A stretch of DNA of 35,017 nt from CAZJRB01 sp964547995 (GTDB taxonomy: Bacteria; Planctomycetota; Planctomycetia; Pirellulales; Thermoguttaceae): NCBI GenBank assembly GCA_964547995.1, contig CAZJRB010000082.1:1-35017 (forward strand), written 5' to 3'. Below the pieces are notes generated by a model that saw nothing but the letters and a program-made list of their open reading frames with translations, was not told the DNA's origin and ran no database searches. The translations under genes and the position numbers were made by a program. Shown piece after piece: positions 7,307 to 14,622 of this stretch (the stretch's first letter is position 1; each line of letters opens with the position of its first letter).

Positions 7307-10300
7307 ATGTATCCCTACCGGCTTCTGACGCTTGCCTTCGCGGCAATCGGACTATTGGGACCTTTGCCCGCAGCGGCCGGTTCGCCGGGCCGCGATGGCG
7401 TGGTTTCCCACTGGAACTTCGACGGCTCGCTGGAAGACCGTGCCGGCGCTGCCCGCGACAACCTAAGCCCCCAGGGTGGCAAGGCCCGCCTAGTCGCCTC
7501 GGGCGATCTGGCGGGAACCGTGGCCGGGGCAGTCGCCATCGGCGTGCGGCCGGGTGATGCTCAATACCTCACCGCTCCCATCTCCTCCGACGTCAAGCTG
7601 GGGCCAAGCTACACGATCGAGGCCTGGATCCATCCCACGAAGATCGGCGGCTGGAACCGGCTCGTGCTGCACTGGGGCAACGCGCCCAACTATGCCTACC
7701 ACCTGGCGATCCACGACGGCGTGCTCAGCCTTTGCCATGGCCAGGCCGACGGGAAGTACATCTTCGCCGAAGGCGGCAAGGTCGCGCTGAACCAATTGCA
7801 GCACGTCGTCGGCGTCGCGCGCCGCAACGACGCCAATCCCGCCCAAAGCACGCTGGAAGTCTATCTCAACGGCCGACCCACCGGCCGCGCCACGTTCAAC
7901 GGCACCATCCACCCGATGAAATCCGAGCCCCTGGGGATCGGTGATTCGGCCACCATCCCCTCGTCCGGCAGTCGTTATCACGGCTATCTCGACGAACTGA
8001 CGATCTGGAACCGCGCTCTCTCGCCCAAAGAGATCAAGGCCCGCAGCCAAGACCCCAAACGGGCAAAAGCCATGCGACACTTCGAGCTTGCCCGCAAGAA
8101 AGCCAAACAGGAACGCATTAAAGCCGAAAACGCCAAGCGGGCGGGGACGTTTGCCGCGCTGAAGGAGCACGGCGTCGAGGAAATCGTTTTTGCCGAGCGG
8201 GCCCCCGGCCGCGATCCCTCGGGCCACTACTACGCCAATTTCGGCTACTCTTGCTGCGATGCGAACGTCTGGATCCACGGGGCCGACGGCGGACGCCTCT
8301 GCAAGCTGAACGTCCGCACCGGCGAGTTGGACGTCCTGCTGAGCGATCCCGGCGGCGCGGTCCGCGATCCGCGGATCCACTACGACGGCGACAAAATCCT
8401 GTTTTCCTGCCGCCGCGGCGGCACCCATCACTACAACCTGTACGAGATCAACCTCGACGGAACCGGCTTGCGCCGGATCACCGACGGGCCGTGGGACGAC
8501 ATCGAGCCGGCGTACCTTCCCGACGGCGGTATCGTCTTCTGCTCCACGCGCTGCAAGCGGTACATCGGCTGTTGGCTGGCACAATCCGCGATCCTCTACC
8601 GCTGCGACGCCGACGGCAAGAACCTGCGGATGCTCTCCTCCGGCTCCTTCACGGAAAACACGCCGGCGGTCCTGCCCGACGGCCGGGTGCTCTACACGCG
8701 TTGGGAGTACGTCAACCGCGACCCGGTGGTCTTTCATCACCTTTGGACGATGAATCCCGACGGCGCCGGCCAGATGGTCTACTTCGGCAACATGCACCCG
8801 GGCGGCGTCTTCATCGACGCGAAGCCGATCCCCGGCACCGGCGACGTGGTGCTGATCCATTCGCCCGGCCACGGCCGCAACGAACACGTCGGGCAGGTCG
8901 TGGTGCTCAGCGACAAATCGGGGCCCGACGCCCGATCCGCCATGCGAAACATTTCCCGGTCGCGGGATCTCCGCGATCCCGACCCGATCTCCGACAATGC
9001 GTTCCTTGTTGCCCGGAAAAACCAGGTCTTGCTGATGAACGGCCGGGGCGAAACGCAAGTCCTCTACACGGCCCCGTCGATGGTCCACGAACCGGTGGCC
9101 GTCGTCCGGCGTCCGCGCGAGAAGATCGTCTCGCCGCGGTCCGACCCGGCGAAGGAGACCGGGGCGCTGTTCCTAAGCGACGTCTATTTCGGCCGCAACA
9201 TGGCCGGGGTCAAGCGAGGGTCGATCAAGAAGCTGCTCGTGATGGAAGATCTGCCCAAGCCGGCCAACTTCCACGGCGGCGGCTCCCAGCCGATCGGCCA
9301 CGGCGTCACCTCGACCCTGAAGCGAATCCTCGGCACCGTGCCGGTCGAGCCGGACGGGTCGGCCTACTTCGAGGTCCCCGCCATGCGGAGCATCTACTTT
9401 GCCGCGCTCGACGAGAACGACCTGTCGGTCAAGCAGATGCGGAGCTTCGTCACGGTCCAACCGGGCGAGACGGTCGGCTGCGTCGGGTGCCACGAGCCGC
9501 GGACCCAGACGCCCGGCGGCCGTCCGGGCGCTTCGCAGGCGATCACGCGTTCGGCCAGCCGCATCGAGCCGATCGACGGCGTGCCGGCGGTTATCGACTT
9601 CCCGCGAGACGTGCAGCCGATCCTCGACAAACATTGCGTGCGGTGCCACAACCCGAAGCGCCGCGACGGCGGCGCCTCGCTGGTCGGCGATCGCGGGCCC
9701 GTCTATTCGCGGAGCTACTACGAGCTGTTGCTCTTCTGGCAGATCAAGGACACCGGCGGCAACCCGGGCCACGGCAGCGGCCGTCAGCCGGGCAACGACA
9801 AGCCGTATACGACGTATAGCTCCGCCTCGCCGCTGATGAAGAAGATCGACGGGAGCCACTACGACGTGAAGCTCTCGCCCCAGCAGCGGCAGATCGTCCG
9901 GCACTGGATCGACGTTTCCGGCCAATATCCCGGCACGTACGCGGCGTTCGGCACGGGCCAAATCGGCGGCTGCTGGGAGAACAACCGGCCGATCCGCGAG
10001 ATGGCCGACGGTTGGCCGTCGACCCGCCCGGCGGCCGAAGCCGTCGGACGCCGCTGCGGGGCGTGCCATTCCAGCCGCCAGTTGCCGCCACACGTGACCG
10101 CCCGAATCCCGCTGAATCCCTGGGGCGACATGCTCGCCTGGACGCGGCCGCTGACCCGGTACTCGCGCCACCGGATCTACAATCTCACTCGGCCGGATCA
10201 GTCGCTGATCCTGTTGGCTCCCCTTTCCCGCAAGGCCGGCGGCTACGCCGAAGGCGTGCCCGGCACGCCGAAACAAGTCCGCGAGAACCGCGCCGGGCCG

Positions 10301-10564
10301 CCAAAACCGGCGGTCCATCCGGTCGTCTTCGCCGACACGAACGATCCCGACTACCAGAAGATCCTCGCCCACATCACGGCGGCAAAGACCAAGCTCGACG
10401 AGATCAAGCGGTTCGACATGCCCGGCTTCCGCCCCAGGCCCGAGTACGTCCGCGAGATGCAGCGTTACGGCGTCCTGCCCAAGAACCTCCCGCCCGACGC
10501 GGCCGTCAACGTCTACGCCACCGACGAAGCCTACTGGCAATCGCTCTGGCACCGGCCGAAGTAG
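7307..10564 (+). CDS. LamG/beta-propeller/three-heme HzsA-like secreted protein
   Basis: Secreted protein of 1085 residues, probably periplasmic or surface. Order: signal peptide (1-25, ending Ala-Ala-Ala-Gly); LamG/concanavalin-like domain (about 30-235) with typical AWIHPT and YHGYLDELTIWNRALS patterns; a charged helix (about 245-280); a PD40/TolB-like beta-propeller (about 290-600); an HzsA-middle-domain-like region (about 610-720); and a c-type cytochrome region with CxxCH sites at 725-729, 777-781 and 917-921. Planctomycetes encode many such hydrazine-synthase-alpha-like proteins; outside anammox bacteria their reaction is unknown, so no hydrazine chemistry should be inferred. The start has a good ribosome site (GGAGAA). 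It has its own promoter and an operator-like palindrome. A role in binding and oxidising a polymer-derived substrate is only a guess. Confidence 0.8.
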   Translation: MYPYRLLTLAFAAIGLLGPLPAAAGSPGRDGVVSHWNFDGSLEDRAGAARDNLSPQGGKARLVASGDLAGTVAGAVAIGVRPGDAQYLTAPISSDVKLGPSYTIEAWIHPTKIGGWNRLVLHWGNAPNYAYHLAIHDGVLSLCHGQADGKYIFAEGGKVALNQLQHVVGVARRNDANPAQSTLEVYLNGRPTGRATFNGTIHPMKSEPLGIGDSATIPSSGSRYHGYLDELTIWNRALSPKEIKARSQDPKRAKAMRHFELARKKAKQERIKAENAKRAGTFAALKEHGVEEIVFAERAPGRDPSGHYYANFGYSCCDANVWIHGADGGRLCKLNVRTGELDVLLSDPGGAVRDPRIHYDGDKILFSCRRGGTHHYNLYEINLDGTGLRRITDGPWDDIEPAYLPDGGIVFCSTRCKRYIGCWLAQSAILYRCDADGKNLRMLSSGSFTENTPAVLPDGRVLYTRWEYVNRDPVVFHHLWTMNPDGAGQMVYFGNMHPGGVFIDAKPIPGTGDVVLIHSPGHGRNEHVGQVVVLSDKSGPDARSAMRNISRSRDLRDPDPISDNAFLVARKNQVLLMNGRGETQVLYTAPSMVHEPVAVVRRPREKIVSPRSDPAKETGALFLSDVYFGRNMAGVKRGSIKKLLVMEDLPKPANFHGGGSQPIGHGVTSTLKRILGTVPVEPDGSAYFEVPAMRSIYFAALDENDLSVKQMRSFVTVQPGETVGCVGCHEPRTQTPGGRPGASQAITRSASRIEPIDGVPAVIDFPRDVQPILDKHCVRCHNPKRRDGGASLVGDRGPVYSRSYYELLLFWQIKDTGGNPGHGSGRQPGNDKPYTTYSSASPLMKKIDGSHYDVKLSPQQRQIVRHWIDVSGQYPGTYAAFGTGQIGGCWENNRPIREMADGWPSTRPAAEAVGRRCGACHSSRQLPPHVTARIPLNPWGDMLAWTRPLTRYSRHRIYNLTRPDQSLILLAPLSRKAGGYAEGVPGTPKQVRENRAGPPKPAVHPVVFADTNDPDYQKILAHITAAKTKLDEIKRFDMPGFRPRPEYVREMQRYGVLPKNLPPDAAVNVYATDEAYWQSLWHRPK

Positions 10565-10572
10565 CCATAGCC

Positions 10573-10621
10573 GTAGGGTGGGTGCTTGCACCCACGCGAA
10601 CATTCGCGCCCTTCGCGAGGG
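10573..10621. repeat. REP-like hairpins after the multi-heme gene
   Basis: A GTAG tetranucleotide (10573-10576) precedes a perfect palindrome, GTGGGTGC-TT-GCACCCAC (10578-10595). A second hairpin, GCCCT-TCGCG-AGGGC, follows at 10607-10621. The GTAG-plus-stem layout is like REP elements mobilised by RAYT transposases. Position just after the stop codon at 10564 also allows a role in 3-prime-end formation; there is no T tract. Confidence 0.5.
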
Positions 10622-10825
10622 CAAACGCAAACGTCTGTGCCGTGCCTACCCCGGCGAAGCTGCGTGTACGGCAGAAGCAGTCGGCGGCATGGGGTGCCCT
10701 TGCAAATCCACAGTAAGACGGGTAACTTGATAGTGGTGGTCCGACAGTTTCTGGGGGAGGCGGTTTTCTGAAGCAGAACGCGAGTCTCCATTCAGCGATA
10801 CGGACACCCCGGCTTGGAGTGCGAT

Positions 10826-12781
10826 ATGACCATCCGATTCCGACTGACCATGGCGGCGATTGCGGTAATTCTGGTCGCGAATTCACTGGTGTCGCTTGTC
10901 GGGGTGGAATACTTGGGGCGAGTTTGGCTGGAAGAGGTACAAACCCGCGTTCGGCTGGATCTGAACTCTGCATGGGCCGCATACAACAACCACATTGATA
11001 GTATTGCCCTTTTCTTGCGGGCGGTGTCCCTTGACCGGACAATCGCCACCGCCATGAACGAGAATGATCGCGCGGAACTCAACAAACTGCTGGAAGACGT
11101 ACACCATACCGGCGGAATGGATTTTGTTTCGTTGTTGGATTCGCAGGGACGTGTGATCCAACGGGCGCGGGATGCTGATCGGATCGGGGACGACCTTTCC
11201 GGCAATCCTCTTATTGCCGCAGTGCTCAAGGAACGCCGGTCCGTTTCCGGCACAATCATTTTGTCGCGAGAGAGCCTTTTGGCAGAAGGGGAAGACCTGG
11301 CGGCGAGGGCGCATTTCGATCTTCTACCCACCCCCGCCGCGCGCCCCACGACCGACACATCCCGCTCGGACGGAATGGTCATCGCGGCTGCAGTGCCGAT
11401 CTTGGATTCCGAGGGGCAACTGCTCGGGATTCTGTACGGCGGCGATTTGCTCAACCGCCGATACGAAATCGTGGACTCGATCAAGAAGGAAGTCTTTCCG
11501 CACGAGGTTTACGAGGGCAAGGATATTGGAACCGTCACGATTTTCCAGGGGGATTTACGCGTTTCGACCAACGTAACAGCCCGTGACGGCTCACGAGCGG
11601 TCGGCACTCGTCTCAGCAGGGTGGTTTATGACGAAGTGCTCGATCGCGGCGGCACCTGGGCGGCTCCCGCATTTGTCGTCAATGATTGGTACATCACCGC
11701 CTACGAGCCGATCCTCGCCCCCGATGGACAGATTATCGGCGCGCTGTACGTCGGGTTGCTCCAAGCACCTTTTACCCACCGACAACGCATCATCACCGTA
11801 GCCTTTCTGGCAATGGTGATGTTGGCCACCTTGGCCAGCCTGGTGCTGTTCTTCTTTGTAACCAAGTTGGTGTTGCGCCCCATGGGCCGCATTATTGCCA
11901 TGTCGCAGAAGGTGATCAAGGGGGATCTGCGTGCTCGCGTGGGTATCCGGCCTGCGGGTGAAATGGGAGATTTGTGCCGGACGATCGACGGAATGGCGGA
12001 CGCCGTTGCTCAGCGCGAAGAGCAATTGAAGCTGGCTACCCGCCAGCAGATCGGGCAAAGCGAGAAGCTGGCGTCGATCGGGCGGCTCGCCGCCGGCGTC
12101 GCGCATGAAATCAACAACCCTCTTACCGGCGTCCTGACGTTCGCCTACCTGCTCAAAGAGAAGGAAAACATGGATCAGCAGGACCGGCAAGACCTGGACC
12201 TGATCATCAACGAAACGACAAGGGCAAGCGATATCGTGCGGGGGCTGCTCGATTTCGCCCGCGAAAGACCGGCGGAAAAGGAAATTTTCAATATCAACGA
12301 TGCGATCCGGCGAACGATCCGCTTGCTGGGTAACCAGAAGGCTTTCCAGCAGATCAACGTCGTCGAGGATCTCGCCGGAGACCTTCCCGAGATCGACGGG
12401 GACGTGAATCAGATTCAGCAGGTTCTGCTCAACCTGTCACTAAACGCGTGCGAGGCCATGCCCGACGGCGGCACGCTCCTGATTGGCACCTCGACCCGAA
12501 ACGGAAGAGTCCTGGTGCAAGTGACCGACACCGGCTGCGGAATCAAGAAAGAGCACCTCGACCAGATCTACGAACCGTTTTTCAGCACGAAACCGGTCGG
12601 CAAGGGCACCGGCCTGGGCTTGAGTGTCAGTTACGGCATCATCCAGCAGCACGGTGGTAATTTGGAAGTCGAAAGCGAGGAGGGCAAGGGGACCACGTTC
12701 ACGATCAGCTTGCCACTCGCCCAAGAGCAAAAGCACGAAGAACAGAAGTACGATAGCCCTGATGAAAAGGTGGACGCATGA
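10826..12781 (+). CDS. Cache-sensor histidine kinase
   Basis: Membrane sensor kinase of 651 residues. Order: first membrane helix (about 5-25), a large extracytoplasmic region of the double-Cache type (about 28-318, with the repeated pattern of Asp-x-x-Gly-x-x-hydrophobic-Gly), second membrane helix (about 322-348), HAMP, dimerisation domain with the H-box VAHEINNPL (His427), and an ATPase domain with DTGCGI, a Phe box and GTGLGLS. This matches NtrB-like kinases paired with sigma54 activators. The ATG at 10826 has a GGAG 5 nt upstream; the frame opens at TTG 10814. The stop overlaps the next start (ATGA), so the kinase and regulator are translationally coupled. The ligand is unknown; a small organic molecule bound by the Cache domain is likely from family knowledge. 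Confidence 0.9.
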   Translation: MTIRFRLTMAAIAVILVANSLVSLVGVEYLGRVWLEEVQTRVRLDLNSAWAAYNNHIDSIALFLRAVSLDRTIATAMNENDRAELNKLLEDVHHTGGMDFVSLLDSQGRVIQRARDADRIGDDLSGNPLIAAVLKERRSVSGTIILSRESLLAEGEDLAARAHFDLLPTPAARPTTDTSRSDGMVIAAAVPILDSEGQLLGILYGGDLLNRRYEIVDSIKKEVFPHEVYEGKDIGTVTIFQGDLRVSTNVTARDGSRAVGTRLSRVVYDEVLDRGGTWAAPAFVVNDWYITAYEPILAPDGQIIGALYVGLLQAPFTHRQRIITVAFLAMVMLATLASLVLFFFVTKLVLRPMGRIIAMSQKVIKGDLRARVGIRPAGEMGDLCRTIDGMADAVAQREEQLKLATRQQIGQSEKLASIGRLAAGVAHEINNPLTGVLTFAYLLKEKENMDQQDRQDLDLIINETTRASDIVRGLLDFARERPAEKEIFNINDAIRRTIRLLGNQKAFQQINVVEDLAGDLPEIDGDVNQIQQVLLNLSLNACEAMPDGGTLLIGTSTRNGRVLVQVTDTGCGIKKEHLDQIYEPFFSTKPVGKGTGLGLSVSYGIIQQHGGNLEVESEEGKGTTFTISLPLAQEQKHEEQKYDSPDEKVDA

Positions 12782-14223
12782 GTGTCTCCAAGCCTGAAGA
12801 AGAGTCCCACACCGCCGGGCAGAGAATCCTCGTTATTGACGATGAAGCCGTTATCGGTTTGAGTTGCAAGCGGACGCTGAGTCCCGACGGGCACGACGTG
12901 CAGTATTTCGAGAATTCGAGGGCGGGCCTTGACAGGGCACTCTCCGGCGATTTCGATGTGATTCTCCTTGACTTGATGATGCCGCAAATCGACGGGCTCG
13001 AAATACTGCGGCAGGTGAAAGCGGCCGGGGTGTCCGCGGAGGTAGTCATCATAACGGGGCACTCGACGATCGAATCGGCGGTCGAAGCCATGAAGCAAGG
13101 GGCCGCCGACTACCTGAGCAAGCCGTTCTCGCCGAGTCAATTGAAAATGGTCCTCCAAAAAGTCTTTGAACGATCCGCCCTGATCCGGGAGAATGTGGCC
13201 TTGCGGCAGGAACTCGAGGTCCACCGCGGATTCGAGGGCATTCTCGGCGAGAGCCGGCCGATGGAACGTGTCTTCTCGCTGATCAAGCGCGTAGCCCCCA
13301 CCGACGGCACCGTGCTGGTGACGGGGGAAAGCGGCACGGGCAAAGAGATGGTTGTGCGGGCCATTCACCGGCTCAGCCGCCGAAAAGAACAGCCTCTGCT
13401 CGCGTGCGATTGCAGTGCCCTGGCGCCCACCCTGCTCGAAAGCGAACTGTTCGGCCACGTAAAGGGGTCATTCTCCGGCGCAATCGCAACGAAAGAAGGG
13501 CTGTTTCAAACGGCCCACAAAGGGACCCTTTTCTTGGACGAAGTGGCCAATCTCACCATGGAAACGCAGGGAAAGCTGCTGCGGGTCTTGGAGACCAAGA
13601 AGGTCAAGAGGGTAGGTGACACCGCCGAGCGCGAGATCAACATCCGTCTTGTCGCCGCCACCAACCGCGATTTGTCGGAGATGGTGCAGGATGGATACTT
13701 CCGCGAGGACCTGTATTACCGGCTCAATGTGGTACCGATTTATCTCCCCCCGCTTCGCGAACGCCGAGGGGACATCCCCCTGCTTGCCACGGCATTTCTC
13801 AAACGTTTCCACGAGAAACATCGGGTAACGGCAGCCAAGTTCACTCCCGAGGCAATGCGCCGGCTCGAAAGCTACCGCTGGCCCGGGAACGTCCGTGAGC
13901 TGCGAAACATCGTGGAACGCTTGGCCATCATGCTCGATGGGGAGACCATCGAACCATCCCATTTGCCCCCGGAGATTTGCGACGCTCCGCCCCGCGCCTT
14001 GGTTTCGCAGATACCTCAAGACTGGGAAGAGTTCAAGAGACTCAAGCAGCAGGTGCGGGATGCCGCGATCCAGGAGATGGAATACCGGTTTCTCACCGAC
14101 GCCCTGGATCGTTCGGGAGGTAATGTCAGCAAGGCAGCCGAAGACGTGGGAATGCAGCGTACCAACTTCCACAAGCTGATGCGGAAATACGGGCTGACCG
14201 CGGAGAGCGGTCCCGTGGATTGA
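12778..14223 (+). CDS. NtrC-family sigma54-dependent response regulator
   Basis: Transcription activator of 481 residues. The receiver (1-120) has the acidic pair at 21-22, phospho-acceptor Asp65, Thr93 and Lys115. The AAA+ domain (about 155-385) has Walker A GESGTGKE at 183-190, Walker B LFLDEV at 251-256 and the arginine-finger region FREDLYYRL. The sigma54-contact loop reads GSFSGA (230-235) instead of the usual GAFTGA. A Fis-type helix-turn-helix is at the C terminus (about 445-472; GGNVSKAAEDVGMQRTNFHK). It is coupled to the kinase upstream. The downstream gap contains a consensus sigma54 promoter and a palindrome, so its likely target is the adjacent Hdr-hydrogenase cluster. Confidence 0.92.
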   Translation: MSVSKPEEESHTAGQRILVIDDEAVIGLSCKRTLSPDGHDVQYFENSRAGLDRALSGDFDVILLDLMMPQIDGLEILRQVKAAGVSAEVVIITGHSTIESAVEAMKQGAADYLSKPFSPSQLKMVLQKVFERSALIRENVALRQELEVHRGFEGILGESRPMERVFSLIKRVAPTDGTVLVTGESGTGKEMVVRAIHRLSRRKEQPLLACDCSALAPTLLESELFGHVKGSFSGAIATKEGLFQTAHKGTLFLDEVANLTMETQGKLLRVLETKKVKRVGDTAEREINIRLVAATNRDLSEMVQDGYFREDLYYRLNVVPIYLPPLRERRGDIPLLATAFLKRFHEKHRVTAAKFTPEAMRRLESYRWPGNVRELRNIVERLAIMLDGETIEPSHLPPEICDAPPRALVSQIPQDWEEFKRLKQQVRDAAIQEMEYRFLTDALDRSGGNVSKAAEDVGMQRTNFHKLMRKYGLTAESGPVD

Positions 14224-14239
14224 CTGCGGCCTGCTCAAC

Positions 14240-14258
14240 TGTATGCCGGTTGCATACA
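14240..14258. promoter_or_regulatory. candidate enhancer palindrome for the NtrC-type regulator
   Basis: TGTATGC-N5-GCATACA is a perfect 7-bp inverted repeat, followed at once by the half-site-like CGTATAC (14260-14266). It lies 17 bp after the regulator stop codon and about 280 bp upstream of the sigma54 -24 box. Size and symmetry suit a Fis-type dimer. Assignment to this regulator is inference. Confidence 0.5.
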
Positions 14259-14534
14259 CCGTATACTTGCGTGACACACTTTTCTGTGCGAATTGCCATT
14301 CCTCTCTTTCTCGGGTGTTGCCGGGAAGCGATCTGATGGATCGTTTTTTGCAGCCGGTTTCGGGACCGGAGAATTGGGTTGTCTTTGATCGGCTCCGACG
14401 CTTTTCGCCCTGTTTTTCCCGAGGTTGCCGCGCGCGACGTCCATGGCAGCGGTGAGCAAGTCGTTTGTGAAAAACGTCAGTCGTTTCATCGCGTCTCGGC
14501 GTGCGGTTCGCCCCTCGGTACGAATCTCGTCAAC

Positions 14535-14550
14535 TGGCACGAATGTTGCA
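14535..14550 (+). promoter_or_regulatory. sigma54 (-24/-12) promoter of the Hdr-hydrogenase cluster
   Basis: TGGCAC (14535-14540), five bases, TTGCA (14546-14550): a full match to the sigma54 consensus core, with GG and GC 12 bp apart. The start point would be near 14561, leaving a leader of about 60 nt to the ATG at 14623, which has the ribosome site AGGTGA. The gene immediately upstream encodes a sigma54 activator. The rest of the 14224-14622 gap has no supported gene. Confidence 0.82.
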
Positions 14551-14622
14551 CGATTGCACAAGGGTTCAAGGGTTGCGGCAGGTAAAACCAATCGGAAAAG
14601 AAAGAAGAAAAGGTGACAAGCC

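Noticed and set aside
7490..9088. Long minus-strand frame opposite the multi-heme gene
   Set aside because: Shadow of a GC-rich gene: valine, aspartate and arginine-rich low-complexity translation, no motif; the plus-strand frame has clear domains.
7307..10564. Evidence for anammox or hydrazine synthase
   Set aside because: HzsA-like domains are widespread in non-anammox planctomycetes, and no other hydrazine synthase subunit is present.
14425..14616. 63-codon basic open frame before the Hdr-hydrogenase cluster
   Set aside because: It crosses the sigma54 promoter and has no ribosome site or known motif.
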